64,000 nucleotides of DNA, taken from NCBI RefSeq assembly GCF_003205205.1, contig NZ_QJRL01000001.1:248001-312000 (forward strand), read 5' to 3'. The notes under the pieces were generated by a model. It was not told the DNA's origin, ran no database searches, and worked only from the letters and a program-made list of their open reading frames with translations. The stretch comes from Pseudomonas sp. LB-090624 (GTDB lineage: Bacteria; Pseudomonadota; Gammaproteobacteria; Pseudomonadales; Pseudomonadaceae). Position numbers and translations under genes: made by a program. Shown here piece after piece: positions 8,091 through 16,919 of the stretch (its first letter is position 1; every line of letters starts with the position of its first letter).

Positions 8091-9305
8091 ATGTCCGCCA
8101 GTACTTCCGCCCCCTCCGCGCCGGATGCGCGCGCTCAGTTTCTCGACCTGCTCGACGCCGCCCTGCACGGCGATACCCTGGTCAAACTGGTGCTGGCGCG
8201 CCATGTCGGTGCCGACCAGACCTTGCAACGGATCATTGCCAAGCCGCTGCTGGTCAAGGGCCAGCCGTGCCTATCGCTGGTGTACCGCCACCAGACCCGC
8301 GACATCACTCGAAACCTGCCACTGGACCAGGCCCAGGCGCTGGTTGCCGAGCTGCTGCCAGACAGCTTCCGCAACGCTCATCTGTTCGATGCTGACGGCG
8401 AAGTGCAACTGACCTTCAGCAAGAAGGGCAAACCGATGCTGCAGCGTCATGGCGCACAGGCACCGCGTGAGGTCACTGCGAGCAGTGGCCATGACCGTGA
8501 GAAGAAGCGATACCTGGAGTTGTCGCGCCCGTTTTTGCGAGACCTGGGTGTAACCGATGCCCAAGGCGCGCTGATTCCGTCGATGTCGCGTAAATGGAAG
8601 CAGATCAACAAGTTCATCGAGGTCTTCGACCACGCCTTGGCCAGTGCCCCGGTGCCGGCCGAGCAGGCACTGCGGGTGGCCGACTTCGGCTCGGGCAAGG
8701 GCTACCTGACCTTCGCCATGCACGATTACCTGCGCAACAGCCTGGGCCGCGACGCACAGGTGACGGGTGTGGAACTGCGCCAGGACATGGTCGACCTGTG
8801 CAACAGCGCTGCCGCACGCCTCGAGCACCCTGGCCTGGCGTTCCAGTGTGGTGACGTGCGCAGCGTGGTGCCTGAGGCCATCGAGGTGATGATCGCCTTG
8901 CATGCGTGTGATATCGCCACCGACTACGCCATCCACACCGGCATCCGCTGCAACGCCGCGATCATCATGTGTTCGCCGTGCTGCCACAAACAGATCCGCC
9001 CGCAACTGCACAGTCCAGGCCTGCTGCAGCCTATGCTGCAGTACGGCCTGCACTTGGGCCAGCAGGCCGAAATGCTGACCGACAGCCTGCGCGCGCTATA
9101 CCTGGAAGCCTGCGGTTACGAGACCAAGGTGTTCGAGTTCATCTCGCTGGAGCACACCAACAAGAACAAGATGATTCTTGCGGTGAAGCGGCGGCAGCCG
9201 GCGGATGACAGCGCGTTGATGGAGAAGATTGCCCAGCTCAAGGCGTTCTATGGGGTGCAGGAGCATTGCCTGGAGACGCTGTTGCGGGCGGATGGGTTGC
9301 TCTGA
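8091..9305 (+). CDS. Class I SAM-dependent methyltransferase (Methyltransf_32-like)
   Basis: Protein of 404 residues, probably cytosolic. The first half has a family-specific region (QLTFSKKGKPML; KKRYLE). A Rossmann methyltransferase core follows with motif I VADFGSGKGYLTFA, an acidic residue after strand 2 (VTGVELRQDMVD), and IALHACDIATDYA. The paired cysteines in CSPCCHKQIRP are characteristic of Methyltransf_32 proteins. The substrate is unknown. The frame is open back to 7884 through the 33-bp repeats. I chose ATG 8091 because the region upstream encodes only a repeated HLWQAMNIRRP peptide and the conserved protein starts at MSASTSAPS. Confidence 0.8.
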   Translation: MSASTSAPSAPDARAQFLDLLDAALHGDTLVKLVLARHVGADQTLQRIIAKPLLVKGQPCLSLVYRHQTRDITRNLPLDQAQALVAELLPDSFRNAHLFDADGEVQLTFSKKGKPMLQRHGAQAPREVTASSGHDREKKRYLELSRPFLRDLGVTDAQGALIPSMSRKWKQINKFIEVFDHALASAPVPAEQALRVADFGSGKGYLTFAMHDYLRNSLGRDAQVTGVELRQDMVDLCNSAAARLEHPGLAFQCGDVRSVVPEAIEVMIALHACDIATDYAIHTGIRCNAAIIMCSPCCHKQIRPQLHSPGLLQPMLQYGLHLGQQAEMLTDSLRALYLEACGYETKVFEFISLEHTNKNKMILAVKRRQPADDSALMEKIAQLKAFYGVQEHCLETLLRADGLL

Positions 9306-9337
9306 CGGCAACCACCAGCAGGCCTGCCGGGTGCAAT

Positions 9338-10348
9338 CTAGCGTCGCGCTGCGGGTTGCTCGATCGCCAGATCTGCCAGCCCCAACGGATGCGTACTGGC
9401 ATCAAAGAAATGCACCTGCGTCCCCGCCAGATCCCCAAACCGGTCCAGATGATGTTGCTTCTGGTTGATCACCGAGGCCTCGCTCAGTGGCCTTATGGCA
9501 ATAGACAGATGCTTTGGTCGCGCCTGGCGGATAGCTTCGAGCAGGTGTTGGTCGCTGCTGTCCAGGTGCTGCCCGAACAGGCATAGGCCTTGGCTCTCCC
9601 GTGCCAGCTGTCCCAGGCACCAGCCCAGGTAGTCAGAGTTGCGTATGGCGCGCAGTTTTTCGTCGCTGCGGTCTTCGTTGACGAACAGCGGCACCTCTCC
9701 CGGAATGTTCACCGCGAAGCCATCGAGCAACTCGGCGTTGTCGGCGCTGCGTTGGCGGGTGGTGCCGTCGGGCAGCTTGAGCAAGTGCAGGCCACCATGC
9801 AGGTGCATGACGCGGATACCTTCGCAGCTGTTGCGGCGTACGTCGAAGAAGCCTTGCTCGTCGAACAGCTCTGCAAAGCCGTGCGGGGCGTGGTGCACGG
9901 CCCATGGCAGCAGCAGGTCGTAATTGCTGGTGTAAACGCTGCGGTATCCGCGCAAGGCCTGGTTGATCGCTTCCAGCGTCGCACTGGGCATCAGTGTCCA
10001 GGGCAGGTGCACGGTGCGCACGGCGTGAATCAACGCTTCCTTGATCGAGTAATAGCGGTTCAGCGGCGCGGTGGAGTTGATGGCCAGCGCCGCATTGGTG
10101 CGCACGGTGGTGTTGAGGGCGCTGAGCACCGGCTCGAACAGCTCTGTGGACAGGGACTTGAACAAGGCCTGGTCGCTGATGGCCAAGCCTTTCTTGCGGC
10201 CGGCGCGTTGCGCTTCCTCGTACAGCGAGAAGTAGCCGAACGGCTTCCACACTGCGCGACTGGCGCCGTTGCCCAGCAGCAGGGCGTCACAGGGGTGGCG
10301 GGCGACGAGTTCTGGCCAGGGAGTGAGGGTGACGTCGAGTGCGGGCAT
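9338..10348 (-). CDS. DUF4917 family protein with SIR2-like motifs
   Basis: Protein of 336 residues, no signal peptide or membrane segment. It carries four blocks in the order expected of SIR2-like NAD-binding proteins: LLLGNGAS (residues 23-30; glycine-rich nucleotide loop), YTSNYD (138-143; equivalent to the TTNYD motif), HLHGG (182-186), and LFGQHLDSSDQHLLEAI (257-273; like the final GxSxxD block). I call it DUF4917 from these patterns. The family belongs to the wider SIR2/DHS-like fold group. NAD binding or hydrolysis is an inference, and no biochemical role is known to me. It stands alone between the convergent methyltransferase gene and sulP, with no helicase, Argonaute or other defence partner beside it. 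Confidence 0.7.
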   Translation of the reverse strand: MPALDVTLTPWPELVARHPCDALLLGNGASRAVWKPFGYFSLYEEAQRAGRKKGLAISDQALFKSLSTELFEPVLSALNTTVRTNAALAINSTAPLNRYYSIKEALIHAVRTVHLPWTLMPSATLEAINQALRGYRSVYTSNYDLLLPWAVHHAPHGFAELFDEQGFFDVRRNSCEGIRVMHLHGGLHLLKLPDGTTRQRSADNAELLDGFAVNIPGEVPLFVNEDRSDEKLRAIRNSDYLGWCLGQLARESQGLCLFGQHLDSSDQHLLEAIRQARPKHLSIAIRPLSEASVINQKQHHLDRFGDLAGTQVHFFDASTHPLGLADLAIEQPAARR

Positions 10349-10482
10349 GCTGGAGTCCGTTGGGTGGAGCGGGGAACGGGGGCGACTTTAGCATGTCATG
10401 CAAGGCGTGCGAGGGTTGGTGTCCTGGCAAACGCATTGTGTGGCGTGCGCTGGCCGTATCGCCGCTAGCAAAGCAACCCGCT

Positions 10483-12189
10483 TCAGCCCTGTTCGGCCGC
10501 TTGCACGCTGCGGTGCCGGTTACGCCACACCCGGTACGCCCGAATCCCCGCCCGCACTGAGGCAAACAGCAGTTTGTCTTCCATTTCCCGCGCCATGCCC
10601 GAGCGCACCAGCATCCGCAGGAAGGTGCCGCGGGCGCGGGCGATGGCGAAGAAGATGCCCTGGGCGGCCAGGGTGTCGCGTACTTCGCGCAGGGCGGCCA
10701 TGCCGCTGACGTCTATGCTGGTCACTGCCTCGGCATCGAACAGCACCGCCTTGGGTTCGGCCTGGCTCTGTACCGCTTCGAGCAGGCGCATCTTGAAGTA
10801 GTCGGCGTTGAAGAACAGGATCGCATCGTCGAAGCGGTAAACCACCAGGCCGGGCACGGTACGGGCGTCCTTGAACTTGCGGATGTCGACCTGGCCTTCG
10901 GTACCGGGTAGCCAGCCCAGCACGGCGTCAGTCGGTTGATAGATGCTGTACAGCAGGCGCAGTATCGCCAGGGTTACGGCAAACACGATACCGGGCAGCA
11001 CGCCCAGGCCTAGCACGCTGACCGTGGTCAGCAGGCACAGCCAGAACTCGAAGCGGCTGAGGCGGCGGATGTGCCCCAGCGACTTGACATCGATCAGTCC
11101 CCAGCCGGCCATCAGCAGTACTGCGCCCAGTGCAGCCTGCGGGATCCATGCCATGGGTGCGGTGAAAAACAGCAGGATCAGGGCGATGACCAGCGCAGCG
11201 ATGATGCCCACCAGCTGGCTTTTGCCACCGACCATGTCGTTGACTGCCGTACGCGAGTCGGCGCCGCTGATGGCAAAGCCTTGAGAAACCCCGGCCGCCA
11301 GGTTGCTGACGCCCAGTGCAACGAATTCGTGGTTGGCGTTGATCGCATAGCCATGCCGGGCGGCAAAGCTGCGCGCAGTCAGCATGGCACTGCAGAAGCT
11401 GACGGTGGCAATACCCAGAGCGTCGCGCAACAGGCTTTTCATCTCCTCCAGGTTGCTGTGCGGCCAGGCCAGCTGCGGGATGCCGGCAGGTACCGGGCCG
11501 AGAATGGCAACGCCGAAGCGGTCAAGGCCGAACAGGCCGACCAGCAGCATGAACAGCGCCACTACGGTGAGGGCTGCGGGCAGGCGCGGGTAGCGTCGCG
11601 GCAGCCAGATCAGCAGGCCCAGAGCGGCCAGGCCGATCAGCAACGTGACCCAGTGAATCTCTCCCAGGCGCTGGAAGAAATTGATCAGGCTGAGGATGAA
11701 ACCGTCGCCTTCGATCTTGAACCCTACCACCTTGGACAGCTGCCCGGCGATCAGGCTCAGGCCGATGCCGTTGAGGTAACCGATGAGGATTGGCCGCGAG
11801 AAGAAGCTGGCGATGAAGCCGGCACGGGCAATGCCGGCGGCAATCAGCATCACGCCCACCAACACCGTGACGATCACTGACAATTCGACGATGCGCTGCG
11901 GGTCGCCCATGGCCAGTGGTGCCACCGCACCTGCGATCATCGCGCAAGTGGCAGCATCGGGGCCGACCATCAGTTGGCGCGAGCTGCCGACCAGGGCATA
12001 GACCATCATCGGAAGAACGCAGGCATACAGGCCATACTGTGGCGGCAGGCCGACGATTTGCGCATAGGCGATGGCAATGGGGATCTGGATCGCCGCGACC
12101 GAGAGGCCGGCCTGCAGGTCGGCCTGCAGCCATTCGCGCCGGTAGTGCAGCAGGTTGGCAAGGCCCGGTAGCCAGCGGGAAAGAAACAT
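10483..12189 (-). CDS. SulP-family anion transporter with STAS domain
   Basis: Inner-membrane transporter of 568 residues. The N-terminal part has the SulP signature AYAQIVGLPPQYGLYA and about 10-12 hydrophobic helices. The C-terminal cytoplasmic STAS domain (from about residue 435) contains VLFDAEAVTSIDVSGMAAL, including the Asp-Val-Ser found in anti-sigma-antagonist-like domains. Substrates in the family are sulfate, bicarbonate or C4-dicarboxylates; the sequence alone does not decide. The C-terminal extension is Arg-rich (YRVWRNRHR). Monocistronic by context: tRNA-Gly with its terminator lies upstream. Confidence 0.88.
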   Translation of the reverse strand: MFLSRWLPGLANLLHYRREWLQADLQAGLSVAAIQIPIAIAYAQIVGLPPQYGLYACVLPMMVYALVGSSRQLMVGPDAATCAMIAGAVAPLAMGDPQRIVELSVIVTVLVGVMLIAAGIARAGFIASFFSRPILIGYLNGIGLSLIAGQLSKVVGFKIEGDGFILSLINFFQRLGEIHWVTLLIGLAALGLLIWLPRRYPRLPAALTVVALFMLLVGLFGLDRFGVAILGPVPAGIPQLAWPHSNLEEMKSLLRDALGIATVSFCSAMLTARSFAARHGYAINANHEFVALGVSNLAAGVSQGFAISGADSRTAVNDMVGGKSQLVGIIAALVIALILLFFTAPMAWIPQAALGAVLLMAGWGLIDVKSLGHIRRLSRFEFWLCLLTTVSVLGLGVLPGIVFAVTLAILRLLYSIYQPTDAVLGWLPGTEGQVDIRKFKDARTVPGLVVYRFDDAILFFNADYFKMRLLEAVQSQAEPKAVLFDAEAVTSIDVSGMAALREVRDTLAAQGIFFAIARARGTFLRMLVRSGMAREMEDKLLFASVRAGIRAYRVWRNRHRSVQAAEQG

Positions 12190-12333
12190 GCGTCATCCTT
12201 TCGAAATGTTTCATAAATCCATTGAGCATACCCGCCACAAGCTGTTTCGCTTGTGCGCGTAAACACCCGCTGCGCATTGAAGCGGAACGGCAGGAAAATG
12301 GCCATGGGCCAGGTCAAGGTGGGGATGAGAAAC

Positions 12334-12358
12334 GAAAAAAGGAGCGAAGGCTCCTTTT
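12334..12358 (-). terminator. Rho-independent terminator of tRNA-Gly
   Basis: The minus strand reads AAAAGGAGC-CTTC-GCTCCTTTTTT: a GGAGC/GCTCC stem flanked by A and T runs. It lies about 43 nt after the tRNA 3' end and ends before sulP, so the tRNA is transcribed separately. Confidence 0.85.
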
Positions 12359-12400
12359 GACTGCGATGACGTTGCTGGAACGTCATGCTTGAATGCGATG

Positions 12401-12474
12401 TGGAGCGGGTAGAGGGAATCGAACCCTCAACTAAAGCTTGGGAAGCTTTCGTTTTACCACTAAACTATACCCGC
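12401..12474 (-). tRNA. glyT: tRNA-Gly(CCC)
   Basis: The 74 nt on the minus strand fold as a full cloverleaf. The acceptor is GCGGGTA/TACCCGC and the D stem GTTT/AAAC. The anticodon stem AAAGC/GCTTT holds the loop TTCCCAA, giving anticodon CCC, which reads GGG. The T arm is GAGGG-TTCGATT-CCCTC and CCA is encoded. The anticodon stem is weak in GC for this genome. No direct repeat of the 3' end was seen nearby, so there is no sign of an integrated element. Confidence 0.95.
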
Positions 12475-12586
12475 GTCTGCGCGTCACTTTTTACCAGAAC
12501 TCTCCACGAATTAGAAGCCCACGTTATAAAAAAAGCTTGTCGGCACCCCATAACCTGCGGGTATCAGCTACAGAGTGCCGAGGTGC

Positions 12587-13474
12587 TCAGATGGCCAATG
12601 CATGCTGCCCCTGTTGTATCGGCTGATAGCGTTGACGGGTTTCACGCACAGTCGGCTTGAGGAACCCCAGCATGACATTGCGGGTGTTCTCGCAGGCGGC
12701 CTTGTTCTCCATATCCAGGAAGTGGCCCGCATCGCGGATCACGCTGAATTGACTGCGCCCCACATGCTTGCCGAACTGCCGCGCGTCCTCGACCGTGGTG
12801 TATTCATCGCGGTCACCATTGATGAACAGCACCGGGATGTTGATATTGCGCGCACCCTCCAGCGCCCGCTCCAGGTCATGTTGCAGCACCTGGTTGATGT
12901 GGAAGAGCATCTGCGCATACTCGTGGCTGTCCAGGCTGCTGACGTGGCGGTAGTTGAAGCGCTTGAACAGTGATGGCAAGTGCTTGCCGATGGTGTCGTT
13001 GACCAGGTTGCCCACCTGGTAGCGATCGCATGCGGCCAGGTATTGGCAACCGCGATCCAGGTAGTCGCGCATCGGTTCGTTGATCACCGGCGAGAACGAA
13101 CTCACCACGGCTTTCTTCACGCACTGCGGCTGGTGCGCCAGCGCCAGCAGTGTGCTTGCACCACCCCACGAGAACGACAACACGTGGTCGGCCCGGAAGT
13201 GCTCGATCAGCTCGAGGAGGATATGCGCCTCGGTTTCCTTGCTGATCAGCCTTTCCTGGCGGTTGTGCGGCTTGGATTTGCCCGCATAGGGCTGGTCGAA
13301 CAGTACAACGTTGAACTGCGGGTGCAGGTTACGTACCGTTTGGGCGAACGAGGCGGTGGTGGCCAGCGAGCCGTTGATCAGGATAATCGTATTCTCGGCC
13401 GCATCCGCGCGATAGAACTCCGTGTAAACCCGATACTGACCTTGGATATCAAGTACAGCGATTTCTGGCCTCAT
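12587..13474 (-). CDS. phaG: PhaG, (R)-3-hydroxyacyl-ACP to polyhydroxyalkanoate precursor enzyme
   Basis: Alpha/beta-hydrolase protein of 295 residues that diverts (R)-3-hydroxyacyl-ACP from fatty acid synthesis towards medium-chain polyhydroxyalkanoate. It was first described as an ACP:CoA transacylase and later regarded as a thioesterase. The sequence starts MRPEIAVLDIQGQYRVYTEF and ends QQGQHALAI, as I recall for P. putida PhaG. The nucleophile elbow is SFSWGGAS. Acid and base candidates are in NGDRDEY and DAGHFLDME. It is close to RhlA and to HaaA-type proteins, but the match to PhaG is end to end. It is monocistronic on the minus strand, with a 357-bp leader region after rsuA and tRNA-Gly downstream. 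Confidence 0.93.
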   Translation of the reverse strand: MRPEIAVLDIQGQYRVYTEFYRADAAENTIILINGSLATTASFAQTVRNLHPQFNVVLFDQPYAGKSKPHNRQERLISKETEAHILLELIEHFRADHVLSFSWGGASTLLALAHQPQCVKKAVVSSFSPVINEPMRDYLDRGCQYLAACDRYQVGNLVNDTIGKHLPSLFKRFNYRHVSSLDSHEYAQMLFHINQVLQHDLERALEGARNINIPVLFINGDRDEYTTVEDARQFGKHVGRSQFSVIRDAGHFLDMENKAACENTRNVMLGFLKPTVRETRQRYQPIQQGQHALAI

Positions 13475-13831
13475 GTCATCGACTCCTGGCGCAAAAAGGG
13501 CATTCGCGTCACCTAGGGTGCACGTTCTTTATGACAGGTAGGCATTCGCCTGAAGAGTAACCGGGGGGCCCTGTGTCGATCCTTGGCACATGCGTCGACG
13601 GTATTGTTTTTGGCGGGCAATTCGCCGTGCCCCAAGGCATCAAGGCCCTGGGTGGCCGGCAAAAAGTGTGCAGATCCGTGACTGTGACTTGGTGGTCACA
13701 TGCGGACTGACGATTTGGATTCAAGCAGTGGGTCGCGGATCCCGCAAGTGCCGTTCGGGGGAAAATGTGACTTTTGTCGCTGAGCGGTCGTACGACGAGC
13801 GCGTGCAGTCTGTTCCTGCCCGTTCGCGGAC
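13475..13831. other. phaG upstream region, no gene seen
   Basis: A 357-bp gap between the rsuA stop and the phaG start on the minus strand. It should hold the phaG promoter. I see no clear -24/-12, AlgU-type or strong sigma-70 hexamer pair, only a short dyad (GTGAC and GTCAC) near 13680-13698. Open frames here are short and show no protein-like pattern. Confidence 0.5.
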
Positions 13832-14524
13832 CTAGACAGTCGCTATTTCGCCGACTGTAAGTTCGCGAAAAGCCCCAGGCACCAACGCAGGGTCGAGCCG
13901 GATCGCCCCCATGCTTTCGCGATGCAACCGCACCACCTTGTTGTTGAAATGCCCGAACATGCGTTTGACCTGATGGTAACGGCCCTCGACGATCGCCAGC
14001 CGCGCCTGACGCGGGCCAAGAATATCCAGCTGGGCGGGTTGGGTGGTGAGCCCCTCAAACGCGAAGTAGAACCCTTCACGGAAGCTGGCGACATAGTGCT
14101 CGCCAATCTCGTCCTCGGTCTCGACCAGGTAATGCTTGGGCAGCTTGGTGGCCGGCTGGGTCAGGCGTCGCGACCACTGCCCATCGTTGGTCAGGATCAT
14201 CAGGCCGGTCGTGTTGAAGTCCAGGCGCCCGGCGATGTGCAGATCATCACGTAACGCCGCCGGCAGCAAGTCGAGCACGGTACGGTGTTGCAGGTCATGG
14301 GTGGCGCTGACGCAGCCTGCCGGCTTGTGCAGCATCAGGTAGCGGGCCGGGCGGCCGAGCTGCAACAGCTTGTCGTCCAGTTCGATACGGCTGAATTCGC
14401 GCACTTCGGTCAGTGGGTCGCTGACCACTTGGCCATCCACCCGCACACGGCGCTGCGCCAGCATCAAACGGGCTTGCTGGCGATTGTGGCTGGGCAGGTT
14501 GGCGAGGAAACGGTCGAGGCGCAT
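13832..14524 (-). CDS. rsuA: 16S rRNA pseudouridine(516) synthase
   Basis: Protein of 230 residues with an N-terminal S4 RNA-binding domain (MRLDRFLANLPSHNRQQARL) and an RsuA/RluB/E/F-type catalytic domain. The catalytic Asp is in AGRLDFNTTGLMILTNDG. The region EGRYHQVKRMFGHFNNKVVRLHR is the usual C-terminal signature. It isomerises U516 in helix 18 of 16S rRNA. RluE/RluF relatives are the alternative, but length and S4 domain fit RsuA. It is followed upstream by a short Cys-rich gene in the same direction, 8 bp away. Confidence 0.88.
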   Translation of the reverse strand: MRLDRFLANLPSHNRQQARLMLAQRRVRVDGQVVSDPLTEVREFSRIELDDKLLQLGRPARYLMLHKPAGCVSATHDLQHRTVLDLLPAALRDDLHIAGRLDFNTTGLMILTNDGQWSRRLTQPATKLPKHYLVETEDEIGEHYVASFREGFYFAFEGLTTQPAQLDILGPRQARLAIVEGRYHQVKRMFGHFNNKVVRLHRESMGAIRLDPALVPGAFRELTVGEIATV

Positions 14525-14532
14525 TGAAATGG

Positions 14533-14745
14533 TCAGTGGTTGGCGGACGGGCGGAGTTGGTCTTCAACAGCGGCGCAGCGCGGGCACAGGCAAGCCTTGT
14601 CGCGCAATTCGGCAGGCAGGGCCTGGAGCACGGCCGGGTCAATGCTGACGCTGTAGCACCAGCAGGCCTGGGTGGCGCGACGTGGGTCGGCCAGGTTGCA
14701 TTGGTTAAGGGCTCCGCAAGCGGGGCAGTGTTGCTGGTCAGTCAT
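14533..14745 (-). CDS. Cysteine-rich CWC-type small protein
   Basis: Protein of 70 residues starting MTDQQHCPACGALNQC. It contains the family pattern ACWCYSVSIDPAVL and a C-terminal pair CLCPRC, giving seven or more cysteines that probably bind zinc. The function is unknown. I placed the start at 14745 because the conserved sequence begins there; the longer frame to 14790 runs back into the cyclase gene. The chosen ATG overlaps the end of the GGDEF gene by 8 bp, suggesting co-translation. Confidence 0.75.
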   Translation of the reverse strand: MTDQQHCPACGALNQCNLADPRRATQACWCYSVSIDPAVLQALPAELRDKACLCPRCAAVEDQLRPSANH

Positions 14746-16219
14746 GGCGGGTTTCACTGCAGACACGGTTGCGACCGGCCTGCTTGGCACGATAAAGCGC
14801 GCGGTCGGCGCGGGTTAGCAGGGCGTGCAGGGTATCCCCGGGTTGCAGGCTGCTAAGGCCAATGCTGGTGGTCAGGCGCAGCGGCCTGTCGTCGTAACTG
14901 AAGGTCAGCTGTTCGGTGCGCCGACGAATCTTTTCCGCCACCTCGATGGCCTGCCGCCCTTCGGTTTCACGCAGCAGCACGATGAATTCCTCACCGCCCC
15001 AGCGGCACAGTATATCTGACTGGCGCAGGCTGCCTTGCAGCACATTGGCGAATTGGCGCAGCACTTCGTCGCCTGCCAGGTGGCCGTGGTTGTCGTTGAG
15101 CGCCTTGAAGTGGTCCAGGTCGATCAGCAAGGCCACCAGCGGGCCGCTGTCGCGCTGGGCCTCGAGCAGGGCCTGTGCGGCGAGCAGGTCGAAGCTGCGC
15201 CGATTGGGCAGGCCGGTCAGGCTGTCGAGGGTTGCCAGGGCTTCGGTGGCGGCCTGGTGGCGGCGGACCATGGCATGCACCAGCGCCAGCACCACCAAGG
15301 TGATCATCGCGCAGATCGCAAGGTTCAGGTACAGGGAGTGGCGGATGCGGTCGAGGGCGCCGGTTTCACGCTTGTCCACCAGCAGGTACCAGTTCAGCTC
15401 GGGCAGTTGGCGCACATTGAGGAAGTGGCTGCGGTTACCGCTGTCGCGGTACTCGTGGCTGCCTTCGCCGGGCACCGGCTGCTCGGCCAGCAGGTCATTC
15501 AATTCGGTGTTGTCGCTGAGCGCCTGGCCCACCCTCAACCCATGCGGGCCACCTTCGGAACCGGTCAGCAGGACCTTGCCTTTGGCATCGGTGAACAGCA
15601 CCGAGCGCTGGTAGCGGCGTTGGTACTGGTCGATCAGCTTGACCACTGAGGATACGCTGAGCCCGACCCCGGCGGCGCCGATGAAGCGGTGCTGGTAGTC
15701 ATGCACCTGGTAGTTGATGAATACGGTGAGGCTGTCATGGTTGGCCATGTCCAGGTCGACGTTGATTTCATAGGGCGCCTTGAGATCGCGCAGGCGGAAG
15801 TACCAGGCATCGCGCCAGGCACCCGGTTCGACCTGCTTGAGCACGCCCTTGGCCTGGTAATAGGTGAGGGTACGGTCAGATACGAAGAACGAGGTAAAGG
15901 TGTCCTGTTTGCCCATGACCTCCCCCAGGTAGCGGGTCATGCGCGCGGTATCCTGTTCACCGGACAACACCCAGTCGCGCAGGAAGGTGTCCTGGGCCAT
16001 CATCGAGGCGATCAGCACCGGGCGGATCAGGTCCTTCTGGATTTCCGAATAGACCGTGTCGGAGGTCAGCGGCAGTTCGGTATTGATGATGCCGTCGCGG
16101 ATGGCGCTGCGCGAAGCGAAGTAGCTGATCAGTGACGTGGCCAGAAAGCCGCAGGCCAACAGCAGCAACAGGGTAAGAATCAGCGAGCGCTGCGAGAACA
16201 GAGCGGAACGTGAGGGCAT
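14738..16219 (-). CDS. dCache-GGDEF diguanylate cyclase
   Basis: Membrane protein of 493 residues. A transmembrane helix at about 13-33 is followed by a periplasmic dCache sensor of about 240 residues (EINVDLDMANHDSLTVFINY; GAAGVGLSVSSVVKLID), then a second helix at about 295-317 and a C-terminal GGDEF domain. The active site is RWGGEEF, an accepted variant of GGDEF. RQSD lies five residues before it, the RxxD inhibitory site for product feedback. No EAL domain is present. It should make c-di-GMP in response to an external small ligand that I cannot name. Confidence 0.93.
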   Translation of the reverse strand: MPSRSALFSQRSLILTLLLLLACGFLATSLISYFASRSAIRDGIINTELPLTSDTVYSEIQKDLIRPVLIASMMAQDTFLRDWVLSGEQDTARMTRYLGEVMGKQDTFTSFFVSDRTLTYYQAKGVLKQVEPGAWRDAWYFRLRDLKAPYEINVDLDMANHDSLTVFINYQVHDYQHRFIGAAGVGLSVSSVVKLIDQYQRRYQRSVLFTDAKGKVLLTGSEGGPHGLRVGQALSDNTELNDLLAEQPVPGEGSHEYRDSGNRSHFLNVRQLPELNWYLLVDKRETGALDRIRHSLYLNLAICAMITLVVLALVHAMVRRHQAATEALATLDSLTGLPNRRSFDLLAAQALLEAQRDSGPLVALLIDLDHFKALNDNHGHLAGDEVLRQFANVLQGSLRQSDILCRWGGEEFIVLLRETEGRQAIEVAEKIRRRTEQLTFSYDDRPLRLTTSIGLSSLQPGDTLHALLTRADRALYRAKQAGRNRVCSETRHD

Positions 16220-16431
16220 GATCTTCCCATGATATGTGCCAAGCCGCTCATTCTAGTGAGATGACCGGGAAATGACTGCAAGTTTTTCGGGACCATCGCA
16301 CCTGTATCAATTTGTTGCGTAAATGGCACTGCACCCCGGCGGGACTGTCTTATTCAGTGTCGATGAACGCGTTTCGCGTCGACGCTCGCCAGCGCCGCTG
16401 TTCGGGCACTCCAGCGGTCCAGGAGGCCGCC

Positions 16432-16878
16432 ATGTCCTATCGAATCCTGTTGATAGCCCTATTGGGGCTGATGACTGCCGCCTGCGCTCCCTATTACGAG
16501 AGCGGGGGCTATTACCGTTCGGACTATTACTCCACCGACCGCTATGTCGCGCCGGGTTATTACCGCTATGACCGTTACTACGTGGCGCCACAACCGCGTT
16601 ATTACTATCAGCCGGCGCCGCGCTACTACCGTTCGGCGCCGGCGCCTTATTACCGCTCGCATCCGCAGCCGGGAATCAACCAGTGGCACGGTAACCCGCG
16701 CAACGACTACGGTAACCGCCAGCGCAATGACTACCGGGGTGGCCGGGACCGGCACGATTATCGCGACGGCAGCCAGCGGTACCAGCATGGTGAGTGGCAT
16801 TCCAATGGGCAGCGCAATGGTGACGGGCGCTGGGACGGGCGGCGTGGCCAGGGGCGGGGTGGCAACTGGCAGCGCTAG
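16432..16878 (+). CDS. Tyrosine-rich lipoprotein
   Basis: Protein of 148 residues. A lipoprotein signal peptide (MSYRILLIALLGLMTAAC) has its lipobox at LMTAAC, so the mature protein starts at Cys18. The mature part is low-complexity: Tyr- and Arg-rich first (YYRSDYYSTDRY, PRYYYQPAPRYY), then Gly-, Arg-, Asp- and Asn-rich (GGRDRHDYRDGSQRY). A strong RBS (AGGAGG, 16421-16426) precedes the chosen ATG. Similar short lipoproteins are common in Pseudomonas and have no assigned function. Outer-membrane anchoring is likely because Ala, not Asp, follows the Cys. Confidence 0.8.
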   Translation: MSYRILLIALLGLMTAACAPYYESGGYYRSDYYSTDRYVAPGYYRYDRYYVAPQPRYYYQPAPRYYRSAPAPYYRSHPQPGINQWHGNPRNDYGNRQRNDYRGGRDRHDYRDGSQRYQHGEWHSNGQRNGDGRWDGRRGQGRGGNWQR

Positions 16879-16885
16879 GTGAATG

Positions 16886-16911
16886 AAGGGGCGCGCTCCG
16901 CGCCCCTTTTT
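16886..16911 (+). terminator. Rho-independent terminator
   Basis: The stem GGGGCGCG/CGCGCCCC with loop CTC is followed by TTTTT, just after the lipoprotein stop. An A pair at the left side makes it usable from both strands, so it may also serve the convergent hydratase gene. Confidence 0.85.
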
Positions 16912-16919
16912 GGCCAACT

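Noticed and set aside
12401..12474. tRNA-Gly as an integration site
   Set aside because: No duplicated 3' tRNA end, integrase or foreign-looking block was found on either side.
13590..13835. 81-codon open frame upstream of phaG
   Set aside because: No RBS, and it lies opposite the phaG leader with no protein-like composition.
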